Source of the DNA: Nocardia puris | GTDB lineage: Bacteria; Actinomycetota; Actinomycetes; Mycobacteriales; Mycobacteriaceae | Direction of reading: 5' to 3' | Assembly: GCF_003315035.1 (NCBI RefSeq) | Contig: NZ_QNRE01000001.1 | Span: 965,224 to 1,029,223, forward strand | DNA length: 64,000 nt | Shown: positions 57,302-64,000 of the stretch, one piece after another | Layout: every line of letters starts with the position of its first letter | Position numbering within the stretch: position 1 is the first letter of the stretch | Position numbers and translations under genes: made by a program | The notes under the pieces: model-generated | Database searches by the model: none | What the model was told of the DNA's origin: nothing | The model's input: the letters and a program-made list of their open reading frames with translations, nothing else

Positions 57302-58309
57302 ATGCCCCCGTCATCGATACGCCGAACCTCGCGACCGGTGGCGAGTCTCGTGCTCGCCCTGCTGCTCGCGATCGGCACGGCCGCCTGCGCCACTCCGGCG
57401 GCCGACACCGCCGCACACACCTCCGCCACGCGGGACGACCCGGCGTTCCAGGGCACGTTCCGGCACGAGTTCGCCGACGTGGACGGCGTCCGGATGCACT
57501 ACGTCGCCGGTGGCAGCGGGTCGCCGGTGGTGCTGCTGCACGGCTGGCCGCAGACGTGGTACGGCTGGTGGTCGATCATGCCCGCCCTCGCCGAACACCA
57601 CACCGTCTACGCCGTCGACCTGCCCGGACTGGGCGACAGCACCGGCACGCCGACCGGCTACGACAAGGCCACGCTGGCGCGGTACGTGCACACGCTGATC
57701 GCCGATCGGCTCCAGATCCGGGACGCCGCGATCATCGGACACGACTTCGGCGCGGCGGTGGCGTTCCAGTACGCCGCCCAGTTCCCCGGCGACACCGCCA
57801 AGCTCGGCTACCTGGACCTGCCGCTTCCGGGACCCGCGATCGACGCGTCCACGTACCGAACGTTGAGCTGGCACATCGCGTTTCATACTCAGCGAGAGGT
57901 CCCCGAGACGGTCGTGAGCGACGACGTGCGCGACTACCTGGCGCTGTTCTATCCGCAAGTCTCTTTCGGCGGAACAGCTTTCGGTGGCACCTCGGACCAC
58001 TCCCCCTTCACCGATGCCGAAATCGATGAGTACACCCGCACATACAGTCGGCCCGAGGTCTTGTCCGGCGGTTTCGAGCTCTACCGGGCGCTCGACGACG
58101 ACGTGCGCGACACCGTGGCAGCGGCGCCGGTTACTGTGCCCACCCTGCTCATGGCGGCCCCAGGCCAAGTGGACGCCATCCGCGCCACCGTCGCCCCGCG
58201 TATGACCACGATCGTGCGCGCGGTCGACGTGCCGCGCGCGGGCCATTGGCTCGCCGAGGAGAACCCCGAGTTCGTCACGGCGGAACTGCTGCGCTTTCTC
58301 AGAGAGTGA
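57302..58309 (+). CDS. Exported epoxide hydrolase/dehalogenase-like lipoprotein
   Basis: 335-aa alpha/beta hydrolase with a signal peptide (PVASLVLALLLAIGTAAC) whose TAAC Cys could be lipidated. HGWPQTWYGW is the oxyanion loop and GHDFGAAVAF carries an Asp nucleophile, as in epoxide hydrolases and haloalkane dehalogenases; the catalytic His is in RAGHWLAEENP. Exported members are uncommon, and substrates may be environmental epoxides or haloalkanes. Its 3' end overlaps the convergent VOC gene by 11 bp. Confidence 0.85.
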   Translation: MPPSSIRRTSRPVASLVLALLLAIGTAACATPAADTAAHTSATRDDPAFQGTFRHEFADVDGVRMHYVAGGSGSPVVLLHGWPQTWYGWWSIMPALAEHHTVYAVDLPGLGDSTGTPTGYDKATLARYVHTLIADRLQIRDAAIIGHDFGAAVAFQYAAQFPGDTAKLGYLDLPLPGPAIDASTYRTLSWHIAFHTQREVPETVVSDDVRDYLALFYPQVSFGGTAFGGTSDHSPFTDAEIDEYTRTYSRPEVLSGGFELYRALDDDVRDTVAAAPVTVPTLLMAAPGQVDAIRATVAPRMTTIVRAVDVPRAGHWLAEENPEFVTAELLRFLRE

Positions 58310-58676
58310 ATCCGTTGGGCGGCAACGTGAGACAGAAGGGGTGGCCCGAGGGATCGAGCAGCACCCGCCACTTGTCCGGCGCGGGCTGGGTGTCCGGTTT
58401 CGTCGCGCCGATCGACAGCGCGGCGGATTCGGATTCGTCCAGGTCCGAGACGAAGAGATCGAGATGCATCTGCTTGGGGATCCGGTCGTCCGGCCAATCC
58501 GGAGCCTTGTAGTCGGCAACCTTTTCGACGGTGATCGTGACGTCGCCGCCGCGGAGCACCACCAACTCCGCCGACTCGTAAACCAGTCTCAGATCGAGCA
58601 GTTCGCGATAGAACCGACCCAGCGTGCTCGGGTCGTCACTGTCGAGTGATACCGCGCCCAGCCGTGCGATCGCCAT
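58299..58676 (-). CDS. VOC-superfamily (glyoxalase-like) protein
   Basis: 125-aa single VOC domain protein: LGAVSLDSDDPSTLGRFYRELLDLRLVYES at the N-terminus, QMHLDLFVSDLD in the second repeat, and the C-terminal WRVLLDPSGHPFCLTLPP. One metal-binding His is visible (MHLDL). Function unknown; relatives include bleomycin-resistance-like binding proteins. Convergent overlap of 11 bp with the hydrolase. Confidence 0.88.
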   Translation of the reverse strand: MAIARLGAVSLDSDDPSTLGRFYRELLDLRLVYESAELVVLRGGDVTITVEKVADYKAPDWPDDRIPKQMHLDLFVSDLDESESAALSIGATKPDTQPAPDKWRVLLDPSGHPFCLTLPPNGFTL

Positions 58677-58950
58677 GAACTTCCCCTGCCGACGGAATCA
58701 ACGTCGTGACTCGACATTGCCGAGACTACGTCGATTCGGCGGCTCCGGCCATCGCGCCGGGGTGGACGCTCGACGCTCGTTGCCGACGGGAAGTCGGCGA
58801 TCGGGCGGCCGACTGCCGCGCCGTCCTCGAGCGGGACCAGGGTGACGTCGGGATCCCAAGCCATCGTGAACGCCCGGGCCCGGGCCGGCGGGCTCACGTG
58901 GACGGCGACCTCGCGATGGGCGGACAGGCCGCGGGGACTCAGGGGCAGAG
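58677..58950. other. Intergenic region, possible decayed sequence
   Basis: About 270 bp. The minus strand can be read as WDPDVTLVPLEDGAAVGRPIADFPSAT, which looks gene-like, but there is no start or complete domain. I cannot assign it. Confidence 0.35.
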
Positions 58951-60447
58951 TCAAACCCGCGTTGCCGTCCTGAGGGATGTCCGGCCGCGCACCGTGCGCA
59001 CCGCGAGCACGGTGCGGGCCAGCAGCAGGGTGGTGGTCAGGAGGAGGATGCCGTAGACCAGCCAGGCGAGATCGGGGGTCCACAGGACCATCTGAGGCAG
59101 CGTGGTTCCCTGGGAAGCGGGCAGCATGGAGCCGAGGCCGTACAGCACACCGGCGGCGACGAGGACCCGGGCCAGACCGAGTGCGATCGGCCGCCACAGC
59201 GGTCCGTCGGCTGGGCGCCGGGTGATCAATCGGAGCGTACGGACGTTCAGCGCGAGCAGGAGTGCCAGGCAGAGCGCGAGCGCGGTCAGGGCCGCCGGGT
59301 AGACGCGGCCGGCGCTGTCGTCAGGAGCGGGCGTGCCGGTGGCCAGCAGCCGGGCCAGGCCGAAACCCGTGTGGAGGTAACGGGATTCGTGCAGTGGACT
59401 GTAGGAATTGGCCAGCAGCACCACGGCACGCTTTTGCTCGGGCAGCAAAATGACCTGCGCGAAGTATCCGGGCGCCGCGCCACCGTGCCAGACGATCGGC
59501 GTCTCGGTGCCGGGCAGCGACCACAGCCGCCAGCCGAGGCCGTATTCCCGGCCCGTGCCGGTCGAGGTCTCACCGCGAAACATGCTCGCGCGCTGGTCGT
59601 CACTGATCACACCCGTGCTGCCACCCAGTGCCCCGGACGCGAAAGCGGCTGCGTCGCGCAGGGTTCCGCCGAGATAGCCGTAGGCCACGCCGGCCGGATC
59701 GACAGGCGCGTCGAACGGCACGGGCCGGCCGAAGACGAAGCGGTGGCCCTTCGGCACCTCACTCGCCCGGTTCGCGTCGATGACGGCGGAATCCATGCCG
59801 AGAGGCACGAGCAACCGTTCGGTGAGCACGTCGATGAACGACCTCCCGGTGACCGCTTCGACGACCGCCGCGAGCACCAGATAGTTCGTACTCGAGTAGT
59901 GGTGTTCGGCCCCGGGTTCGCTGACCAGGTCCTCCTCCGTCAGTTCCGCGACGGCGCTCGTCGGCGTGCGTCCGGCATCGGGGCGGTCGGTGTACCGGGT
60001 GGAGGTGGGCAACCCGCTGGTCTGAGCGAGCAAGTGGCGCAGGGTGATCCGCTCCGAGCGGGCGGCGTCGCGCAGCCGGAAAGACGGCAGGTAGGTGATG
60101 ACGGGCGCGTCGAGCCGCACCTCGCCGCGCTCGGCCATGCTCGTCACCACCGTGGCCGCCACCGGCTTGGCGACCGAGCCCCACAGGAAGGGTGTCGATG
60201 CCGTCACCGCGTCACCGTCGCCGTCGACACCGAAGACGCCGGTGTGCGCCACACCCGTCGGTTCTACGACCGCATAGGCGATTCCGGGAATGCGCACAGC
60301 CTGCATGCGGGACAGCGCATAGCGGTCCAGCTCGGCGTATTCGCCTGTCGCGGAATCGAATTGCACGGTGTGCCTTTCGGCAGCGCACCCGACCAGAAGC
60401 GTCAGCACCGGCAGGAGCCACACCAGACGACGTAACAATACGGCCAT
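58951..60447 (-). CDS. Beta-lactamase-family serine hydrolase with C-terminal membrane domain
   Basis: 498-aa exported protein. Signal peptide with lipobox LVGC (Cys21). Serine-hydrolase (class C/AmpH-like) motifs S91-VA-K94 (GSVAKP), a YSSTNY motif and HGGAAPGY are present. Residues 375-495 hold three to four membrane helices. This layout (hydrolase plus membrane tail) is like esterase/penicillin-binding-like proteins of unknown substrate. ATG at 60447 begins a normal signal peptide; ATGs at 60459 and 60465 would place codons inside the divergent operator. Divergent from TetR with a 38-bp gap, so repression by that regulator is likely. Confidence 0.88.
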   Translation of the reverse strand: MAVLLRRLVWLLPVLTLLVGCAAERHTVQFDSATGEYAELDRYALSRMQAVRIPGIAYAVVEPTGVAHTGVFGVDGDGDAVTASTPFLWGSVAKPVAATVVTSMAERGEVRLDAPVITYLPSFRLRDAARSERITLRHLLAQTSGLPTSTRYTDRPDAGRTPTSAVAELTEEDLVSEPGAEHHYSSTNYLVLAAVVEAVTGRSFIDVLTERLLVPLGMDSAVIDANRASEVPKGHRFVFGRPVPFDAPVDPAGVAYGYLGGTLRDAAAFASGALGGSTGVISDDQRASMFRGETSTGTGREYGLGWRLWSLPGTETPIVWHGGAAPGYFAQVILLPEQKRAVVLLANSYSPLHESRYLHTGFGLARLLATGTPAPDDSAGRVYPAALTALALCLALLLALNVRTLRLITRRPADGPLWRPIALGLARVLVAAGVLYGLGSMLPASQGTTLPQMVLWTPDLAWLVYGILLLTTTLLLARTVLAVRTVRGRTSLRTATRV

Positions 60448-60459
60448 ACTGGAACACAT

Positions 60460-60476
60460 AACCATATGGGTATATT
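60460..60476. promoter_or_regulatory. TetR operator / overlapping -10 (AACCATATGGGTATATT)
   Basis: AACCATATGGGT is a near-perfect dyad overlapping TATATT, a strong -10 for the TetR gene 10 bp before its GTG. It sits in the 38-bp gap between divergent starts and should control both directions. TetR transcripts would be leaderless or nearly so. Confidence 0.55.
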
Positions 60477-60485
60477 GTTTGTCAC

Positions 60486-61115
60486 GTGCCCCGCGTCGCC
60501 GACCATGACCAACGCCGCGAGTCGATCGCGCGCGCCTTCCAGCGCCTGCTCGCCACCGAGGGACCGGCGCGGGTGACCTTCGCCCGCGTCGCCGCCGAAG
60601 CGGGCATCTCGGTGGGACTCATTCAGCACTACTTCGCGAACAAGGATGCGCTGCTGCGGTTTTCGTACGAAGAATGCCTGCACCGCATCGACGAACGCAT
60701 CGCCGCCCGGATCACCTCGGGCGAAGCCGCGCAGCAGCCGATCTCGGTCATGTTGCTGGACTGCCTGCGCGAGCTGCTACCGCTCGACGCCGAACGGACC
60801 ATCGAGTTCCGCGTCGAACGCACCCTGTGGACCTCGGCGTTCCATGACGACTCCCTCGCCGAACTCGCCCGGCGCGCGAACGCCGACACGCACCGCCGCG
60901 TCGCCACTGCCGTCGAGAACGGAAAAGAGTGCGGCGAGGTCCGCGGCGAGGTGGCCGGCGACACCGCCGCGACCATGATCCTCGCGACGGCTCGCGGTAT
61001 CGCGGACTCGCTCGCCCTCGAACCCGGCGGCGCGGCCGAGACACTCGTCGACACGTCGCTGCGGCCGGTGATCGCGACCGTCTTCACCGGCCGATGCCGA
61101 CACCACGATCGGTGA
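60486..61115 (+). CDS. TetR/AcrR-family regulator
   Basis: 209-aa repressor with the N-terminal helix-turn-helix ARVTFARVAAEAGISVGLIQHYFANKDALLRFSYE and a C-terminal ligand domain (RTIEFRVERTLWTSAFHDDSLAELARRANADTHRRV) of the BetI-like type. GTG start at 60486. Probably regulates the divergent serine hydrolase gene. Confidence 0.92.
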   Translation: MPRVADHDQRRESIARAFQRLLATEGPARVTFARVAAEAGISVGLIQHYFANKDALLRFSYEECLHRIDERIAARITSGEAAQQPISVMLLDCLRELLPLDAERTIEFRVERTLWTSAFHDDSLAELARRANADTHRRVATAVENGKECGEVRGEVAGDTAATMILATARGIADSLALEPGGAAETLVDTSLRPVIATVFTGRCRHHDR

Positions 61116-61152
61116 AACCGCTTCCCACACAGCAGCTTCCGAACGCCACGAG

Positions 61153-61383
61153 TCACCGCCGTCGGGCGCGTGCCTCGAGCATGTTGCGCACGGCCGCGCG
61201 CACCGTGTCGGCGGGCGCGCCCGGTGCGGTGGCGTCGAACTTGCCGTGCAGGAACAGGAACGCCAGGCCGTGCACCATCGACCACATGGCCGTGGCCATG
61301 GCCTCCTCGTCGTCGTCCGGGAAGGCCTGGCGCACAATCATTCTGACGTACCCGTGGATGGCGGTGGTGGCCGCGAGCCGCGA
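61153..61383 (-). pseudogene. TetR C-terminal remnant
   Basis: Only about 75 C-terminal residues remain (TAIHGYVRMIVRQAFPDDDEEAMATAMWSMVHGLAFLFLHGKFDA), typical of TetR ligand-binding domains. The DNA-binding part is missing. It abuts a truncated membrane gene on the other strand, as if a deletion took both 5' ends. Confidence 0.65.
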
Positions 61384-61811
61384 TGTGCTACCTGGCCGCC
61401 GCCGCGATCGGCTCGCGCCGCAGCGGTTGGGTGATGGTCGGTGTCGCCGGCGGTGTCGTGTTCCCGGCCCCGCTCGTCGGCGTGGACCCGACCGCGGCGT
61501 TGCTCGCCATGGGCGTCGGGTTCGCCGTGTTCGGATTCCTCCGGGGCGACCGCATCGACCGCCGCGAATTGGGCGTCCAGACACTGGGATTCGCGGGATT
61601 CGGCGCGATCGCGCTCACCGCGATGATGTCGGGGCCGCTGATCGCCGCGCACCTCGCCGCGGTCGCGGCGCTCGGCCACGCGCTCTGGGACGTGATCCAT
61701 TTCGCCCGCGAGAAGGTGGTCAGCCGGTCGCTCACCGAGTTCTGCGTCGTGCTCGACTTCGGGCTGGGCGTGCTGCTGCTCCTCACGGCGTGGCAGGTGT
61801 TTCCCGGCTGA
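61383..61811 (+). pseudogene. Membrane protein, probably missing its 5' end
   Basis: 142 codons with four hydrophobic helices (GWVMVGVAGGVVFPAPLVG, LLAMGVGFAVFGFL, HLAAVAALGHALWDVIHF, VVLDFGLGVLLLLTAW). It opens abruptly (MCYLAAAAIGSRRSGW) with no ribosome site and no clear first segment. Function unknown. It may still be expressed, but an intact homologue would probably start further left. Confidence 0.5.
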
Positions 61812-61826
61812 GTTCGGCCCCTCGAA

Positions 61827-61848
61827 CCCGCGTCGGCACCGGCGCGGG
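61827..61848. terminator. Hairpin after the membrane gene
   Basis: CCCGCG / CGCGGG stem with a 10-nt loop, 16 bp beyond the stop codon. Confidence 0.4.
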
Positions 61849-61912
61849 CTCGATCCACGCCGCGGCGGGTGCTGTACTGAGGCGGTCGTGAATCTCGCGC
61901 AAAAGGGAGCCC

Positions 61913-62464
61913 ATGGCACAGGACGCGTCCTACATCTGGCACGGGGTCGAGACGCCGAGCACCGAACGTCTGCGCCTCACCGCCGCCGACCGGATCGACG
62001 TCCGGTCGACCGTCGAGGTCGGCGACCAGCGCTACGACTACGCGGTGGAACTCGACTCGGAGTGGGTGTTCCGAGCCCTGACCATCCGGACGCGGGACGG
62101 ACGGGGACTGCTCCTGCGCCGGGACACCGACGGCGCGTGGTTCGCCGACGACGAACCCCGGCCCGACCTCGCGGGCGCCGTGGACATCGATCTGTCGTTC
62201 AGCCCGTTCACCAACACGCTGCCGATCCGGCGACTGAACCTGCCGCCCCGCTCGTCCGCCGAAATCGTCACCGCCTACGTCGAATCCCCCTCCCTGCGCG
62301 TACTCCCCGACCCCCAGCGCTACACCCGCCTCGCCCCCGACACCTACCTCTACGAATCCCTCGACAGCGACTTCACCCGCCGAATCACGGTCGACCCCAA
62401 CGGATTCGTCGTGGACTACCCGGGATTGTTCCGCGCGGGCGGCGGTTCAGCGCTCGAAGGGTGA
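61913..62464 (+). CDS. Putative glycolipid-binding protein (PF06475-like)
   Basis: 183-aa soluble beta-rich protein matching the DUF1089/putative glycolipid-binding family: YIWHGVETPSTERLRLTAADRIDVRSTV, DIDLSFSPFTNTLPIRRLNLPPRSSAEIVTAYVESPSLRV and YLYESLDSDFTRRITVDPNGFVVDYPGLF. No signal peptide; ATG at 61913 follows GGGAGCCC. The biological role is not established. Confidence 0.88.
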   Translation: MAQDASYIWHGVETPSTERLRLTAADRIDVRSTVEVGDQRYDYAVELDSEWVFRALTIRTRDGRGLLLRRDTDGAWFADDEPRPDLAGAVDIDLSFSPFTNTLPIRRLNLPPRSSAEIVTAYVESPSLRVLPDPQRYTRLAPDTYLYESLDSDFTRRITVDPNGFVVDYPGLFRAGGGSALEG

Positions 62465-62476
62465 ACAACCTCCGGA

Positions 62477-63121
62477 TCATGACGGCCGCGAGTCCGGCGG
62501 CGTCAGGCTGATCAGCTCGGCGGCCGGTGCGGGCCGGCAGCAGGAACTCTCGGCGGAGGCGTCCGGGTCGTCGAAAACGCCTGCGCCGCCGCATACTCCG
62601 GTTTCGGGGAGTACCAGCTCGACCCGCTCGGCCGACTCGTGGTCGCCGGCCAGGGCGGCCGCGAGCGAGCGGACCTGTTCGTAACCGGTCATCGCCAGGA
62701 ACGTGGGGGCGCGGCCGTAGCTGTTCATGCCGGCCAGGTAGAAGCCCGGTTCCGGATGGGTCAATTCGTGCACGCCGTGCGGGTAGACGGTGCCGCAGGA
62801 GTGGACGTTGGGGTCGATCCGCGGCCCCAGCGCCGATGCCAGCGGGACGAGATGGTCGCGCACCCACTCCCGCCCGGTCGGCTACGCGTCGGCGTCCGGC
62901 GCGGTCCACGCAGCCCCGTCGAGCAGCCGGCGGGCGGCCGGGGCGACGAGCTCGGCCCACCGGGAGCACAGCCGGACGTGATGCCACTCGGCCACGGCCG
63001 CACCCGCGCCGGGGCCGCGTTCCAGCACCACCGCCTGCACCCCGCGCTCGCGCAGTTCCGCCGCGGCGGCCAGCCCGACCGGACCGGCGCCGATCACGAC
63101 GACAGGAAGCTCCGAAGCCAT
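62477..63121 (-). pseudogene. FAD-dependent oxidoreductase (ars-type flavoprotein), nonsense and deletion
   Basis: The N-terminal part (start 63121) has LPVVVIGAGPVGLAAAAEL and reads on to TAPDADA, where an in-frame TAG (62882-62884) stops it. Directly after, in the same frame, PTGREWVRDHLVPLASALG continues the family sequence (usually LPTG, so Leu to stop). Then sequence jumps to the C-terminal HELTHPEPGFYLAGMNSYGRAPTFLAMTGYEQV. About 240-250 middle residues are missing. Such flavoproteins accompany ArsR-type regulators in arsenic operons. It is divergent from the ArsR-GNAT gene and shares its operators. Confidence 0.8.
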
Positions 63122-63135
63122 CACACACCTCTTTA

Positions 63136-63151
63136 ATCGATGTTCATCGAT
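63136..63151. promoter_or_regulatory. ArsR-type operator 1
   Basis: ATCGATGTTCATCGAT: perfect 7-bp arms with a TT spacer, 14 bp upstream of the flavoprotein start. A matching site occurs at 63196. Confidence 0.78.
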
Positions 63152-63195
63152 CAATGTTCCCGAGACTCTGCCGACACACGTCGATGAAGGCAACC

Positions 63196-63211
63196 ATCGA
63201 CGTTCGTCGAT
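63196..63211. promoter_or_regulatory. ArsR-type operator 2
   Basis: ATCGACGTTCGTCGAT: perfect 7-bp arms with a TT spacer. It touches a TATACT -10 (63211-63216) of the ArsR-GNAT gene, whose ATG follows 6 bp later, so that gene is probably leaderless and autorepressed. Confidence 0.8.
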
Positions 63212-63222
63212 ATACTGGGCGC

Positions 63223-64000
63223 ATGACTGCGCTCGACATGCCGACCGTCCGCACCGGCGGCTCGGCCCGGGACGACGCGCTGCCGGTGGCCGAGGCGACC
63301 AGGTACGCGGGCTGGTTCGCGACGCTGGCCGATCCCACGCGGGTGCGCCTGTTGCACCAGGTCGCGACCCGCGCGGGCGGGATCACGGTGGGCGAGTTGG
63401 CCGAGGCGCTGGGCATCGGCCAACCCACGGTGTCGCACCACCTGCGCAAACTCGCCGAAACGGGCTTCGTCACGCTGCACAAGAACGGCACGTCGACAGT
63501 GGTCGCGATCAACCCGGCCTGCTGCACCGGCCTGCCGCACGCCGCCGATGCCGTGATGGGCGTCCTCGCGCCGCGGCCGTGCTGTCCGAGCGAGCTGCCG
63601 CCCGATGTGAGCGTGCGCGCCGCCACCGACGCCGACGCCGGGGCGATCCGCGAGATCTGTTCCGAGGCAGCCGAATTCGACGCGGTATCCCCCGCCGACC
63701 CGACCGCGCACTGGCTTCCGGACCATCGGTGGGTCGCCGAGGTCGCGGGCCGGGTGGTCGGCTGGACGGCGTTGAGCCCGGTCTCCGACCGCCCCGCCTA
63801 TCGCGGCGTCGCCGAGAGCGAGATCTATGTGACCGAGCGGGCCCGTGGCCGGGGTATCGGGAAGTCACTGCTGTTCACGCAGGTCGTCGCGGCCGACGAG
63901 GCCGGGCTGTGGACCGTGCAGACCTCGCTCTCCCCGGAGAACCGCGCCGCCCTGGCCCTGCACCACAGTGCCGGATACCGCACAGTCGGCGTGCGCGAGC
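63223..64000 (+). CDS. ArsR-family regulator fused to a GNAT acetyltransferase (partial, runs off the window)
   Basis: 259 codons are visible. Residues 25-100 form an ArsR winged helix (YAGWFATLADPTRVRLLHQVATRAGGITVGELAEALGIGQPTVSHHLRKLAETGFV). Two cysteine pairs, C100-C101 and C120-C121, are candidate metalloid ligands. From about residue 129 a GNAT domain begins (VSVRAATDADAGAIREIC, then SEIYVTERARGRGIGKSLL as the acetyl-CoA motif). GNAT domains of this type occur as ArsN in arsenic and phosphinothricin resistance. The fusion couples sensing and modification in one chain. The 3' end is outside the window. Confidence 0.88.
   Translation, partial: MTALDMPTVRTGGSARDDALPVAEATRYAGWFATLADPTRVRLLHQVATRAGGITVGELAEALGIGQPTVSHHLRKLAETGFVTLHKNGTSTVVAINPACCTGLPHAADAVMGVLAPRPCCPSELPPDVSVRAATDADAGAIREICSEAAEFDAVSPADPTAHWLPDHRWVAEVAGRVVGWTALSPVSDRPAYRGVAESEIYVTERARGRGIGKSLLFTQVVAADEAGLWTVQTSLSPENRAALALHHSAGYRTVGVRE

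Noticed and set aside
54565..57456. A 963-codon minus-strand open frame
   Set aside because: It lies across the PucR, SnoaL and ALDH-remnant genes in another frame and reads as Arg/Pro/Ser-rich nonsense.

Overview
The window is a GC-rich (roughly 70%) actinobacterial chromosome segment, most likely Nocardia or a close mycolate-containing relative. The gene set and order (an lppZ-like lipoprotein, gatB, pfkA, gatA, gatC, an ACT-domain protein, ligA, a core-MetE protein, mnmA, a cysteine desulfurase) follow the Mycobacterium tuberculosis Rv3006-Rv3025c block. IdeR-, KstR- and ArsR-like operators fit the same group. I see no rRNA, tRNA or CRISPR.

Layout. (1) 0.2-6.4 kb: lipoprotein, gatB, a lipoprotein alpha/beta hydrolase, a tandem ribbon-helix-helix protein and pfkA. 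(2) 6.4-25.8 kb: an insertion that splits the gatC-gatA-pfkA-gatB cluster. It holds two versions of a surface-signalling set (Ser/Thr kinase with a long low-complexity linker, NarL-type histidine kinase plus response regulator, beta-lactamase-fold lipoprotein), an iron-regulated siderophore-interacting protein, a MacB/FtsX-type ABC exporter, a phospholipase A2-like protein and a membrane alpha/beta hydrolase. (3) 25.3-40.7 kb: a KstR-box SRPBCC gene, gatA/gatC, the ACT protein, GNAT, an AAA ATPase, a divergent QueA-like protein with an SDR, DUF2625, ligA, a YefM-YoeB toxin-antitoxin pair, core-MetE, mnmA and iscS.

(4) 40.7-49.9 kb: a lower-GC accessory island. Three translationally coupled minus-strand genes encode a PD-(D/E)xK-type nuclease with a zinc-ribbon-like module, a DinG/XPD-like helicase with candidate Fe-S cysteines, and a pPIWI_RE prokaryotic Piwi protein. 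This is the three-gene pPIWI_RE island predicted to be a defence or plasmid-control system. An IS3-family element with a frameshifted orfB closes the island and truncates a Baeyer-Villiger monooxygenase gene.

(5) 49.9-64 kb: catabolic and regulatory genes (SDR, DUF1254/1214, a PucR-family regulator, SnoaL, epoxide-hydrolase-like lipoprotein, VOC, serine hydrolase with TetR, a glycolipid-binding-like protein) mixed with many broken genes: NlpC/P60, an alpha/beta hydrolase tail, a LuxR scrap, an aldehyde-dehydrogenase start, a TetR tail and a flavoprotein. The window ends inside an ArsR-GNAT fusion gene flanked by two perfect ArsR-type operators. Several strong palindromes in divergent promoters (BVMO/SDR, PucR/ALDH, kinase/ABC, ArsR) tie local regulators to their neighbours.
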